Shown: positions 1 through 9,188, counted from the stretch's first letter. The stretch is DNA of 64,000 bases from Brucella pseudogrignonensis (GCF_032190615.1 NZ_JAVLAT010000001.1:1992501-2056500); one strand, 5' to 3'. Notes: generated by a model from the sequence alone, not told the origin. Made by a program: numbers and translations.

Positions 1-133
1 TCCAAATTTGCTGAGCATTTTTTATGAGCAACATACTTTGCACGCTGGCACTTTATAGCGAACAAGCCTAAGGGTTAAATGTTGAAGTTCATATCCCGCC
101 TAGTCTCCCATCCCCCGTTTAAGGAATTGCGTT

Positions 134-1123
134 GTGAAGTCCCTTCCGGACGCGGCCTCCGCAAATGCTCAGTCCAGTGAAACGACTGAGCCTGATCTGC
201 TTCAGAACAATCCAATGCTGGGCATCAGCCTCAAAGTTGCTTCGGTTGCAGTGTTTGTCGGCATGTCGACGCTGCTTAAAGCCGCAGACGGAATTCCCCT
301 TGGGCAACTGATCTTTTTCCGCTCATTTTTCGCGGTGTTAGCAATCCTCGTTTATTTTTCGATACGTGGGCAGTTATCGGGCATTTTCCAAACGCGGCAC
401 GGTTTCAGCCATTTCTGGCGCGGAATGGTGGGTGTTGGAGCTATGACATTGAGCTTTTATGCTTTGACCAAGCTGCCTTTGCCTGAAGCAATCGCTATCA
501 ATTATGCGTCACCGTTGATTGCAGTGGTGTTGGGCGCCGTCATTTTGCATGAAGTTGTTAGAATGTATCGCTGGAGTGCTGTGGTGATCGGCCTTTTTGG
601 TGTTCTAATCATCATATGGCCTCGTATGACCCTGTTTGCAGAAGGGCAGGTTGGTCGCAATGAGGCGCTGGGCGCTCTTGCAGCACTCGGCGGGGCAATT
701 ATGGCCGCCTTTGCAATGATGCTTGTGCGTCGCCTTGTTCAGACCGAAAAAACATCGACCGTTGTTATTTATTTTTCGATTTCGGCAACCGTCATTTCGC
801 TGGCCAGTATTCCGCTTGGCTGGGTTATGCCAAACGGGCCGCAATTCGCAATGCTTATTGCAGCAGGTGTTGCCGGAGGCGTGGCGCAAATTCTTTTGAC
901 CGAGTGTTATCGTCATGCGCCAATGAGCACCATTGCGCCGTTTGAATATACCTCAATGCTGCTTGGCCTTGGGATTGGTTTTTTCTTTTTTGGCGATGTT
1001 CCAACACTGGAGATGTTGCTAGGCAGTGTCATTGTTATGAGCGCTGGTGGCTACATCATCTATCGTGAGCATCAGTTGGCGATTGCTCCCCACAAGACCA
1101 ATACACCACAGCAAACCCAGTGA
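134..1123 (+). CDS. DMT-superfamily (EamA) permease
   Basis: A 329-residue integral membrane protein with about ten hydrophobic segments in two EamA halves (roughly residues 30-170 and 180-315), preceded by a hydrophilic tail of about 30 residues. This is the pattern of drug/metabolite exporters of the S-adenosylmethionine-transporter-like branch; the substrate cannot be told from sequence. The start is GTG, supported by AAGGA 8 nt upstream. The gene converges with an MFS gene, with only 3 bp between the two stop codons and no hairpin terminator. Confidence 0.88.
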   Translation: MKSLPDAASANAQSSETTEPDLLQNNPMLGISLKVASVAVFVGMSTLLKAADGIPLGQLIFFRSFFAVLAILVYFSIRGQLSGIFQTRHGFSHFWRGMVGVGAMTLSFYALTKLPLPEAIAINYASPLIAVVLGAVILHEVVRMYRWSAVVIGLFGVLIIIWPRMTLFAEGQVGRNEALGALAALGGAIMAAFAMMLVRRLVQTEKTSTVVIYFSISATVISLASIPLGWVMPNGPQFAMLIAAGVAGGVAQILLTECYRHAPMSTIAPFEYTSMLLGLGIGFFFFGDVPTLEMLLGSVIVMSAGGYIIYREHQLAIAPHKTNTPQQTQ

Positions 1124-1126
1124 TTT

Positions 1127-2380
1127 TTAAGCCTGACCGGGCGTTGTTTCTGATCGCGGGTCAAGCTGCATGGTTTCCGGTGTGGGCTGCCCGTCAGGGG
1201 TATAGATTTTGAACTCTGTTTTTTGATCACTAACCGCTGGTCGTTCATATCGACGGATACGCCAAAGCGCATGCAGTCCATAGACCGCGTACGCGACCGC
1301 CATAGTCACAAAAAACCCGGATGCTCCCAGGAGATCCATAAGCGGACCAGACAGTGCAGGGCCGATAACGCTGCCCGCACCGTAGATGATAAGCAGCCCG
1401 CTCGAGACCTTCACAAATTCACTGGCATCGGCATAGTCATTCGCATGAGCGACATTGAGGCTATAGATCGGATAGATGACCGAGCCAAATAGGAACATCA
1501 TTGCATAAAGCGCGTAAGCAGACGTCGGGTGAACAAGGATCATAATCATCGATATGATGAAGCCGATCGCACCCGCTATCACCATCACATAACGACGGTC
1601 CACGACATCTGAAGCACGCCCCAGCGGATATTGGAAAATGACACCGCCGATCATTGCGCAGGCGAGCATGGTCGCGATGCCGAATGTCGAAAGTCCGTTC
1701 ATTCCCCCATAAATCGCAGCAAGGAAGCTCCAGGTGCCAGCTACAATACCGGCAATGAGTGATCCAACAGCCGCCGCAGGTGAGCGACGATAAAGGCCTT
1801 TAAGGTCCAGCCTAACCTGCGTGAGCGGATTGGGTGACTGTGCACTTGACAGTGCCGTCGGCAATAAGGCGCTGGCGTAAATAATTGCACAGATGATGAA
1901 GAGTGCCTGCGTTGTGGCGTCGCCGAATGGCAGAATATATTGCCCGCACATCAGGCCAAGCATCGTAATGATCATATAGATCGAGAAAACGCGACCGCGC
2001 GTTTCATTCGTGACGCGCTCATTCAACCAACTCTCGATGATCATATAAGAGCCAGCCAACGAAAACCCGGCAATGCCGCGAAATATCATCCATGCATAAG
2101 GGCTAACGATGAGCGAATGCAGTAATAATGCAATTGAAAGCAATGTCAGCAGAGCCGAAAAAACGCGTACATGTCCTACGCGTTTGACCAAATGCGGAAT
2201 GACAATACAGCCAATGGTAAAAGCCAGTGCGTAGCTTGTGCCCATCCAGCCGATTGTGGTTGTTGACCAGCCTTCAAGACCGCCACGAATAGGCAGTAGA
2301 ATACCGGCAAGTCCACCCGCAAGCAGCATCAAAAATGTGCTTGCTAGCAGTGCTGCAATAGGCAAAAGCTGACCGGCCAT
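1127..2380 (-). CDS. MFS transporter, YcaD-like
   Basis: A 12-TM major facilitator of 417 residues. The GRASDVVDRR stretch in the second half corresponds to the MFS loop 8-9 motif, and the short tail after TM12 is hydrophilic. The overall pattern resembles the YcaD/UPF0226 group; substrate unknown. A TTG ten codons upstream also opens the frame, but ATG at 2380 is preferred because GGAG lies 6-7 nt before it and the hydrophobic N-terminus then begins at once. Confidence 0.85.
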   Translation of the reverse strand: MAGQLLPIAALLASTFLMLLAGGLAGILLPIRGGLEGWSTTTIGWMGTSYALAFTIGCIVIPHLVKRVGHVRVFSALLTLLSIALLLHSLIVSPYAWMIFRGIAGFSLAGSYMIIESWLNERVTNETRGRVFSIYMIITMLGLMCGQYILPFGDATTQALFIICAIIYASALLPTALSSAQSPNPLTQVRLDLKGLYRRSPAAAVGSLIAGIVAGTWSFLAAIYGGMNGLSTFGIATMLACAMIGGVIFQYPLGRASDVVDRRYVMVIAGAIGFIISMIMILVHPTSAYALYAMMFLFGSVIYPIYSLNVAHANDYADASEFVKVSSGLLIIYGAGSVIGPALSGPLMDLLGASGFFVTMAVAYAVYGLHALWRIRRYERPAVSDQKTEFKIYTPDGQPTPETMQLDPRSETTPGQA

Positions 2381-2474
2381 AGTTAACTCCACTAAAAATC
2401 CAATGGCCAACTATCGTATGTTTACGGCATGTTGGTGACAGTGTTGCTGCCGATGCCATTGAAATCAAAGAAGA

Positions 2475-3338
2475 TCAATCGTGAAGTTCGGTTAGTTTCA
2501 TTTTAACGGCAAGAAAATCGCGCCATGCAAATCGCTTCTGAGCAGGCATGCGTAAGAGATATTCGGGATGCAGCGTTGGCATAACAGCAATTTCTGCGCC
2601 CAAAGCGGTCCGGTGGATGTTCCAGTTACCACGCAGACGCAAAATAGTTTCTGACGATCCCGTCAGCGTTTTACTCGCAGGGCCGCCAAGCGTAACAAGC
2701 ACTTTCGGCGAAGCAAGTTCAATTTGTCGCTCGATGAAGGGACGGCAAAGTTCTGTTTCAAGCGGTGTCGGCGCTCTATTGCCCGGCGGCCTCCAGGCGA
2801 TTGTATTGGCGATGTAAACGTTTTCGCGTTTAAAGCCGATAGCTTCAATCATGCGGTTGAGAAGCTGTCCGGGCTTGCCCATAAAAGGTAGCCCTTCCAT
2901 GTCATCATCTCGCCCTGGTGCTTCACCAATAAACATGATGTCTGACGATGGATCGCCATCTGCAAAGCACAGGTTCTTAGCGGTTGATTTAAGATTGCAA
3001 CCGTCAAAAGCGGCGAGTGCCTCGCGCAGTTCTTCCAATGAATTGGCTCGCGCTGCGGCGGCACGTGCAAGCTCTATCTGGGTATTGTCCGGAACATCTG
3101 ACGCAGCCTGAACAGGTCGGCTGGATGGGGAGGGTGTTATTACGGCGCGTGGCTGTTGCGCGCGCTCTGATCGTGAACTCTGCGCCGCAGGTGCAGGCGC
3201 ATTTTGTTCACGCGCCATCGTGGGTGCCGGTGCAGCAAAACGATCAATTGGTGTTTCTGAAAGTGGCATGTCGATACCCGCTTCCGCATAAAAGCGCAGC
3301 AAGCCTTCCATATCCAGCAATTCATGATCGTTATTCAT
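2475..3338 (-). CDS. Uracil-DNA glycosylase, family 4-like, apparently without an Fe-S cluster
   Basis: 287 residues: a low-complexity Ala/Pro/Arg-rich N-terminal region (about 1-90), then a UDG-superfamily domain with the motif GEAPGRDDD (water-activating loop) and HPEYLLR (minor-groove loop). It should excise uracil from DNA to start base excision repair. Family-4 enzymes normally bind a 4Fe-4S cluster through four cysteines. Only three cysteines are visible here and the usual C-x2-C pair at the domain start is missing. ATG at 3338 is chosen over ATG at 3344 because GAGG is 7 nt from the former and only 1 nt from the latter. It is transcribed away from the ETF-QO gene. Confidence 0.88.
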   Translation of the reverse strand: MNNDHELLDMEGLLRFYAEAGIDMPLSETPIDRFAAPAPTMAREQNAPAPAAQSSRSERAQQPRAVITPSPSSRPVQAASDVPDNTQIELARAAAARANSLEELREALAAFDGCNLKSTAKNLCFADGDPSSDIMFIGEAPGRDDDMEGLPFMGKPGQLLNRMIEAIGFKRENVYIANTIAWRPPGNRAPTPLETELCRPFIERQIELASPKVLVTLGGPASKTLTGSSETILRLRGNWNIHRTALGAEIAVMPTLHPEYLLRMPAQKRFAWRDFLAVKMKLTELHD

Positions 3339-3712
3339 TCGCATACCTCATGAAATGAGGTGACGAATTTTGACGCTGAATGCAAGAGCGTGTCGCAGCT
3401 TTCCGCTTTAAAGTGATTGTCTCCACGTAAAAAGCCTGTTGCGGCAGAATAGCTCAATTCCAAATTTCAGAGAGAAAATATTTGACGTTTACGTTAAGGT
3501 AAATATTATATTACTGAATTCGCAGAATTTTTGGACAATTGGACGCATATGCGACAGTCCCTAACTCTGCGAGAGGGTAGGTCCAATATGGGAACGGACT
3601 AGTCATTGTCGGTGGTTATCGACAATTGCGATAGGTTCATGAGCAAAAACAACTGGATGCATTGCCCGCGCTGAAATAGTGAGGGGAAAATGTAAATTTG
3701 ACGGAGGCACGA
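3339..3712. other. Intergenic region between the UDG gene and ETF-QO
   Basis: A 374-bp divergent intergenic region with no convincing gene. It is AT-rich in the middle (about 3460-3540), where a promoter-like TTGACG/TATTAT pair and a palindrome occur (listed separately). The rest shows nothing recognisable apart from the ETF-QO ribosome-binding site GGAGG at about 3703. Confidence 0.6.
3482..3509 (+). promoter_or_regulatory. Putative sigma-70 promoter with LiuR-like palindrome in its spacer
   Basis: TTGACG (3482-3487) and TATTAT (3504-3509) are 16 bp apart. Almost the whole spacer is the palindrome TTTACGTTAAGGTAAA (3488-3503), one base away from the perfect TTTACGTTAACGTAAA. From memory of the family, this matches the operator of LiuR, a MerR-type regulator of branched-chain amino-acid catabolism; MerR proteins typically bind between -35 and -10. 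It lies about 200 bp upstream of ETF-QO, which accepts electrons from acyl-CoA dehydrogenases of that pathway. Assignment to LiuR is inference. Confidence 0.5.
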
Positions 3713-5404
3713 ATGTCTGAAGTGGTTGAGCTTCCCGAACGCGAGAGCATGGAATTTGATGTTGTGATTGTTGGCGCAGGCCCTGCTGGCCTTGCTGCGG
3801 CTATTCGCTTCAAACAAATCAATCCGGAGCTTTCGGTTGTTGTTCTTGAAAAGGGCGGGGAAGTCGGCGCGCATATTCTGTCGGGTGCTGTTGTTGATCC
3901 AAGTGGTATTGACCAGCTTCTGCCGGGGTGGCGCGAAGAAGAGGGACATCCCTTCAAAACGCCCGTGACGGCGGATCACTTTCTGCTGCTCGGCCCTGCC
4001 GGTTCTGTGCGTTTGCCGAACTTCGCAATGCCACCGCTGATGAACAATCATGGCAATTATATTGTCTCGCTTGGGAATGTCTGCCGCTGGCTTGGCACAA
4101 AGGCCGAAGAGCTTGGCGTAGAAATCTATCCGGGCTTTGCTGCGACAGAAGTGCTTTATAATGATGAAGGTGCTGTCATCGGTGTTGCGACTGGCGATAT
4201 GGGCGTCGAGCGCGATGGCACGCATGGTCCGAACTATACGCGGGGCATGGCACTGCTTGGCAAATATGTTCTGATTGGCGAAGGCGCGCGTGGCTCACTT
4301 GCTAAGGAACTGATTGCCAAGTTCAAGCTTGATGAAGGTCGAGAGCCGGCCAAGTTTGGTATTGGTCTCAAGGAACTCTGGCAGGTTCATCCATCCAAGC
4401 ATAAGCCGGGTCTGGTGCAGCATTCTTTCGGCTGGCCGCTGGATATGAAAACCGGCGGCGGTACATTTCTGTATCATCTTGAAGACAATATGGTTGCGGT
4501 CGGCTTTGTGCTGCACCTCAACTATAAGAATCCATACCTGTCACCATTTGAGGAATTCCAGCGCTTTAAGACGCATCCGGCTATCCGCGATACGTTTGAA
4601 GGTGGCAAGCGCTTGTCTTATGGCGCACGTGCAATTACCGAAGGCGGATTCCAGTCCGTGCCGAAGCTGTCCTTTCCGGGTGGGGCGCTGATCGGCTGTT
4701 CGGCTGGCTTCGTCAATGTTCCGCGTATTAAAGGCAGCCATAATGCGGTTCTGTCGGGCATTCTTGCTGCCGACAAGATTGCAGACGCATTGGCCGCTGG
4801 TCGCGCCAATGATGAGCCGATTGAGATTGAGAACAGCTGGCGCGATAGTGCCATTGGTAAAGACCTCAAGATGGTCCGCAACGTTAAACCGCTCTGGTCG
4901 AAGCTCGGGACGGTTGTTGGTGTCGCGCTTGGCGGTCTTGATATGTGGACCAACCAGCTGTTTGGCTTCTCATTTTTTGGTACGCTGAAGCATGGTAAGA
5001 CCGATGCACAGAGCCTTGAGCCTGCTGCAAAGCACAAGAAGATTAGCTATCCAAAGCCAGATGGCGTTCTGACTTTTGATCGCCTGTCGTCGGTGTTCTT
5101 GTCGAATACCAATCACGACGAAAACGAGCCAGTGCATTTGCAGGTCGCCGATATGAAGCTGCAACAGACATCAGAGCATGATGTTTTTGCGGGTCCGTCG
5201 ACACGCTATTGCCCTGCAGGGGTTTATGAATGGGTGGATGCAGACGGCAATTCTGCTGCTGATCCGCAAGCTAAGGATGTACGTTTTGTGATCAATGCGC
5301 AGAACTGCGTGCATTGCAAAACTTGCGATATCAAAGACCCGAACCAGAATATCAACTGGGTTCCGCCACAAGGCGGAGAGGGGCCAGTGTATGTAAACAT
5401 GTAA
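3713..5404 (+). CDS. etfQO: Electron transfer flavoprotein-ubiquinone oxidoreductase (ETF-QO)
   Basis: A 563-residue FAD and 4Fe-4S protein that passes electrons from ETF, reduced by acyl-CoA and other dehydrogenases, to ubiquinone at the inner membrane. The dinucleotide-binding GAGPAG is at residues 21-26. The C-terminal ferredoxin-like domain carries the cluster ligands C500 and C532/C535/C538 (CVHCKTC). The length is normal for the family. ATG at 3713 is used because GGAGG precedes it by 5 nt; an in-frame TTG five codons upstream would bury that site. It is followed by a strong terminator. The operator upstream suggests control with branched-chain amino-acid or fatty-acid catabolism. Confidence 0.96.
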   Translation: MSEVVELPERESMEFDVVIVGAGPAGLAAAIRFKQINPELSVVVLEKGGEVGAHILSGAVVDPSGIDQLLPGWREEEGHPFKTPVTADHFLLLGPAGSVRLPNFAMPPLMNNHGNYIVSLGNVCRWLGTKAEELGVEIYPGFAATEVLYNDEGAVIGVATGDMGVERDGTHGPNYTRGMALLGKYVLIGEGARGSLAKELIAKFKLDEGREPAKFGIGLKELWQVHPSKHKPGLVQHSFGWPLDMKTGGGTFLYHLEDNMVAVGFVLHLNYKNPYLSPFEEFQRFKTHPAIRDTFEGGKRLSYGARAITEGGFQSVPKLSFPGGALIGCSAGFVNVPRIKGSHNAVLSGILAADKIADALAAGRANDEPIEIENSWRDSAIGKDLKMVRNVKPLWSKLGTVVGVALGGLDMWTNQLFGFSFFGTLKHGKTDAQSLEPAAKHKKISYPKPDGVLTFDRLSSVFLSNTNHDENEPVHLQVADMKLQQTSEHDVFAGPSTRYCPAGVYEWVDADGNSAADPQAKDVRFVINAQNCVHCKTCDIKDPNQNINWVPPQGGEGPVYVNM

Positions 5405-5407
5405 ATA

Positions 5408-5433
5408 AAAAAGGCGGTTTAGACCGCCTTTTT
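5408..5433. terminator. Bidirectional rho-independent terminator
   Basis: GGCGGTTTAGACCGCC forms a 7-bp stem flanked by A-runs on the left and T-runs on the right, so it can end transcription of both ETF-QO and the converging EEP gene. Confidence 0.9.
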
Positions 5434-6449
5434 TAGTGAAGCATCACAGACTGAATTTCAGGCTCTTCTGTGTTGGGCCTCACAGGCATAGGGACCGAAA
5501 ACTCAAGCCTGACAGGCAGGTGATCAGAACCCGTTTCGCCGCGTGTCGCTGCGACTGGTGCTGCAATATCAGGACTGACGAGAATTTGGTCGATTGCTAG
5601 CCCTACAAATGGCGCGAGTGTCACGGGCAGGCTTTGCGGCACCCATGTTCCGCCAATGCCGGTCATTGCTTTTGTACCGGAAGCCTTTTCTATGCGGTGA
5701 ACTGCATTGCTCCATGGTGTTGCGTTGAAATCGCCAGCAATAATGGAAGGGCCGTCGAATTTCTGCAATTCCGGCACCATCTTATCGATGATTGCTGCCT
5801 GAGCATACGGCCATGGAAGCACAGCATGATAGGATGCAACATTGACTGGCGTGCCGCTGAAATCAATGGAAGTCATGGCAAGGCGACTGTCGCCAAGGCA
5901 TGCCTGCGCACTGCCTTCACTGAACGGACGCCGGGATAAAATACCCACGCTCATGGTGTTGCCGCTGATGCGGCATTCAAAGTGATAAGTGTAGGTTCCC
6001 TTGAGAATATTGATCCACATCGCCCAGTTTGAACCCGCTTCCTGATAAGCGATGACGTCGGGCTTTTCCTGCGCTATCATTTGCAAGACGCGTTTGGGTT
6101 CAGGATTGTTATAGCGCAGATTGATTTGCACAAGACTATAACGTGCCCCGCCAGTTGGCACATTTGCCTGCGCTGCTGATGAGCCATCCAGCAGATTGCG
6201 TGCGGCACCAAGTGTTGTGCTGAAAGCAAGGATCGCAAACAGCAGGATCATCGCACCTTCACGTCGCATTGCTGTGAACAAAAGCGGCAGCGCCAGCACT
6301 CCCATCAGGATAGCGAGATGGGACCGGAAATGGGCAAACGAATCGAACGCCGGATGTGCAGATCCGAGAAATCCGAGCACAAGCGGCACGGATACCAGAA
6401 GGGCAATGATCAGCAGAGTAAAGGCAAAAGTTTCGCGGCGTTTTGACAT
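5433..6449 (-). CDS. Membrane-anchored endonuclease/exonuclease/phosphatase (EEP) family protein
   Basis: 338 residues. Two or three hydrophobic segments occupy residues 10-90, followed by an EEP (DNase I-like) domain exposed, by inference, to the periplasm. Visible family motifs are QINLRYNN near the domain start, YQEAG (metal-binding Glu), GDFNATPW (catalytic Asp/Asn) and GSDHLPV (catalytic Asp-His) near the end. Such proteins are phosphodiesterases or phosphatases whose substrate varies; this one is not identifiable. It ends inside the terminator shared with ETF-QO. Confidence 0.85.
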   Translation of the reverse strand: MSKRRETFAFTLLIIALLVSVPLVLGFLGSAHPAFDSFAHFRSHLAILMGVLALPLLFTAMRREGAMILLFAILAFSTTLGAARNLLDGSSAAQANVPTGGARYSLVQINLRYNNPEPKRVLQMIAQEKPDVIAYQEAGSNWAMWINILKGTYTYHFECRISGNTMSVGILSRRPFSEGSAQACLGDSRLAMTSIDFSGTPVNVASYHAVLPWPYAQAAIIDKMVPELQKFDGPSIIAGDFNATPWSNAVHRIEKASGTKAMTGIGGTWVPQSLPVTLAPFVGLAIDQILVSPDIAAPVAATRGETGSDHLPVRLEFSVPMPVRPNTEEPEIQSVMLH

Positions 6450-6518
6450 GATTGGCGAGTAGCGGCTGATTGCGGCGCGATGATGATGCCGAAAGCATTG
6501 CCTTCGGCATCTTGTGAC

Positions 6519-8021
6519 TTACTGGAACGCAGTTTCGTAGAAGCTTCTAAGCTTGCGTGAATGCAGTCGTTCATCTGGCATGGCAGCGATTTTTTCCATC
6601 GCACGAATACCAATTTGTAGATGCTGCGCGACTTGCCGCTTATAGAACTCGGTCGCCATGCCGGGTAGTTTTAGCTCGCCGTGCAACGGCTTGTCGGAAA
6701 CACAGAGCAGAGTGCCGTAGGGAACGCGAAAGCGGAAGCCATTGGCCGCAATTGTCGCTGACTCCATATCAAGTGCTACTGCCCGTGCCTGAGAAAGGCG
6801 CTGAACAGGGCCGCGCTGGTCGCGCAGTTCCCAGTTGCGATTATCAATCGTCGCAACTGTGCCGGTTCGCATGATCCGCTTAAGATCATAGCCTTCAAGG
6901 CCGGTGACTTCTTCAACCGCTTCTTCTAGGGCAACTTGAATTTCTGCCAATGCGGGCAAGGGCACCCAGACCGGAAGATCATCATCGAGAACGTGGTCTT
7001 CACGCATGTAAGCGTGAGCAAGAACGTAATCGCCAAGCTCCTGACTGTTGCGCAGACCAGCACAATGTCCCAGCATCAGCCATGCATGCGGGCGAAGCAC
7101 GGCAACATGATCGGTAATCGTCTTTGCATTGGACGGGCCAACGCCAATGTTAATCATGGTGATGCCAGAATGATCTTTGCGTTGCAGATGATAGGCCGGC
7201 ATTTGCGGCATGCGTTGCAATGCGATGCCCGTGCTTGGAGCGGTTTCACCTGCAAGCGTGATCGCATTGCCCGGCTCGACAAAGCTGTCATACCCGCCGC
7301 CGCCATCTGCCATCAGCTTGCGTGCATAGGCGCAGAATTCATCCATATAGAACTGATAGTTCGTAAACAGCACGAAGTTTTGGAAATGCTTCGGACTTGT
7401 CGCTGTGTAATGCGCAAGCCTGTGTAGCGAATAGTCAACGCGTTGCGCCGTGAAAGGTGCAAGCGGCATCGGCTCGCCGGGAATTGGATCAAAATCGGCG
7501 TTGACGATCTTGTCGTCTGTTGCGGCCAGATCCGGCACGTCGAAGAGATCGCGCATCGGATGCGTGAAGGCATTGGCAACCGATGCTTCAACATAAGTGC
7601 CCTCCATGAAGGCGAAATGGATCGGAATTGGCGTTGCTGATTCCCGAACGGTGACTGTCACCCCATGATTGCGCATCAGCAGGCGAATTTGTTCGTTAAG
7701 ATAATGTTCAAACAAATCAGGTCGCGTGATGGTTGCCGAATAATCGCCCGGCATGGTCACATGGCCAAACGCCAGACGTGTATCGACATGAGCAAAGCTC
7801 GATGTCGACAGACAAATTTCGGGGTAAAAAGCGCGATATCGCTGAGGTCGGACTTCTCCCTTCGCCAACTGTTCAAAGGCTGTGCGGAGAAACGCGGTAT
7901 TGCGATCATAAAGCTTGCGAAGCGCGACAACTGCCGCGCCTGCATCGGCAAAAACTTGCGGCTCCATAAAAGGAGGCGTTTTAATCTCGGTGAGAAATGG
8001 CTGTTCGATTCGTTGTGTCAT
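6519..8021 (-). CDS. amn: AMP nucleosidase
   Basis: A 500-residue enzyme that hydrolyses AMP to adenine and ribose 5-phosphate, helping to set adenylate levels. The N-terminal AMN-specific domain (about 1-180) precedes a nucleoside-phosphorylase-like domain with NIGVGPSNAKT and the active-site region ALDMESATIAANG. Length is close to the E. coli enzyme. Another ATG at 8054 would add 11 residues; neither start has a good Shine-Dalgarno sequence. ATG at 8021 is preferred because it gives the MTQRIEQP N-terminus without the hydrophobic leader-like extension. Confidence 0.93.
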   Translation of the reverse strand: MTQRIEQPFLTEIKTPPFMEPQVFADAGAAVVALRKLYDRNTAFLRTAFEQLAKGEVRPQRYRAFYPEICLSTSSFAHVDTRLAFGHVTMPGDYSATITRPDLFEHYLNEQIRLLMRNHGVTVTVRESATPIPIHFAFMEGTYVEASVANAFTHPMRDLFDVPDLAATDDKIVNADFDPIPGEPMPLAPFTAQRVDYSLHRLAHYTATSPKHFQNFVLFTNYQFYMDEFCAYARKLMADGGGGYDSFVEPGNAITLAGETAPSTGIALQRMPQMPAYHLQRKDHSGITMINIGVGPSNAKTITDHVAVLRPHAWLMLGHCAGLRNSQELGDYVLAHAYMREDHVLDDDLPVWVPLPALAEIQVALEEAVEEVTGLEGYDLKRIMRTGTVATIDNRNWELRDQRGPVQRLSQARAVALDMESATIAANGFRFRVPYGTLLCVSDKPLHGELKLPGMATEFYKRQVAQHLQIGIRAMEKIAAMPDERLHSRKLRSFYETAFQ

Positions 8022-8101
8022 GACCCAGTATAACAAAATCAATGACACGCGCATGTCTCTGTTTAAATGAGATTACTTGTGTCGCAGGTTTCACCCATTC
8101 T

Positions 8102-8266
8102 TCAGATGTGTGCTTTCGCGTGACTGTTTCCGAGATGCATTACGGTGACATCTCCGATGATTGGCTGATCTCGATAAACATGTTGTTTCCGATCAACAAA
8201 TAGCCCCGCGACAATCGCAAAGCCAGCGATCATCATGAATACGATGGTCGTGCGTCTTAGCAGCAT
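8102..8266 (-). CDS. Small single-pass membrane protein
   Basis: 54 residues starting MLLRRTT, with one hydrophobic segment (about residues 7-23) flanked by arginines, then a soluble tail of about 30 residues. GGGGGAAGA directly before ATG 8266 supports this start over an in-frame ATG nine codons upstream. It resembles no family I recognise. It lies between amn and the divergent GST gene. Confidence 0.5.
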   Translation of the reverse strand: MLLRRTTIVFMMIAGFAIVAGLFVDRKQHVYRDQPIIGDVTVMHLGNSHAKAHI

Positions 8267-8475
8267 TCTTCCCCCAAATACTCGATCTTCCATTATAGGG
8301 CATGACTGTAAGGTTTGTTGGCTGAACCACTCCTGAGTGCTGCATTCATGTGGCGTTCAAAAATATTGATGTCGCATGAACTTGATCGGTTCGCTCTTGT
8401 GCCGCAATTCACGGCGCTTATGTTAGCTTGCATCGGAGTTACCGACAAAGCCAAGAAAGAGGGAGTTAACGACCC

Positions 8476-9186
8476 ATGGCCGAGCAGACAAAACCGATTG
8501 AACTTTACTATTGGCCGACACCGAATGGCTTCAAGGTGAGCATTATGCTCGAGGAACTGGGTGTTCCTTATGAAGTCAAATATGTAAATATCGGCAAAGG
8601 CGATCAGTTCCAGCCGGATTTCCTCAAAATCGCACCGAACAATCGCATGCCTGCTATTGTTGATCCGGAAGGTCCGGGCGGCGCGCCGATTTCGGTCTTT
8701 GAATCGGGTGCAATTCTTCAATATCTCGGACGCAAATTTGGCAAGTTCTATCCATCAGATGAACGCAAGCGCGTTGCAGTTGATGAATGGCTGATGTGGC
8801 AGATGGGTGGACTTGGGCCAATGTCGGGTCAGGCAGGACATTTCCACATTTATGCACCAGAAAAAGTGCAGTACGGGATTGATCGCTATACCAATGAGGT
8901 CAACCGTCTTTATGGCGTTCTCAATCGCCAGCTTGAAGGCAAAGACTATATCGCGGGCGAATATTCCATCGCTGATATGGCGAGCATTGGTTGGATCAAC
9001 GCTTACAAGAATTTTGATCAGAAGCTGGAAGATTTCCCAAACCTCAAGCGCTGGCATGAGACCATGAACGCACGACCCGCCGTGCAGCGTGGTCTTGTGG
9101 TTGGCAAAGAAGAGCGCGAACGCGCAATGGCTTCGGCTAATAAGGAAGAAGAGCAGAAAGTGCTATTTGGCCAGAAAGCCAGGTAA
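8476..9186 (+). CDS. Glutathione S-transferase, YfcG/YghU-like (Nu class)
   Basis: 236 residues: a thioredoxin-fold N-terminal domain (about 8-90) with the TPNG motif that replaces the usual Tyr/Ser in Nu-class enzymes, the cis-Pro loop NNRMPAIVD and ESGAILQYL for glutathione binding, then an all-helical C-terminal domain. E. coli relatives act mainly as glutathione-dependent disulfide reductases. A lysine/glutamate-rich tail extends the usual end. Ends at a strong bidirectional hairpin shared with the DUF2147 gene. Confidence 0.92.
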   Translation: MAEQTKPIELYYWPTPNGFKVSIMLEELGVPYEVKYVNIGKGDQFQPDFLKIAPNNRMPAIVDPEGPGGAPISVFESGAILQYLGRKFGKFYPSDERKRVAVDEWLMWQMGGLGPMSGQAGHFHIYAPEKVQYGIDRYTNEVNRLYGVLNRQLEGKDYIAGEYSIADMASIGWINAYKNFDQKLEDFPNLKRWHETMNARPAVQRGLVVGKEERERAMASANKEEEQKVLFGQKAR

Positions 9187-9188
9187 TC

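Noticed and set aside
3599..4225. 208-codon frame opposite the start of ETF-QO
   Set aside because: It lies antisense to a strongly supported gene, has Cys/His/Asn-rich composition typical of shadow frames and no ribosome site.
8293..8721. 142-codon minus-strand frame across the GST start
   Set aside because: Antisense to the GST gene and its leader, with shadow-like composition.
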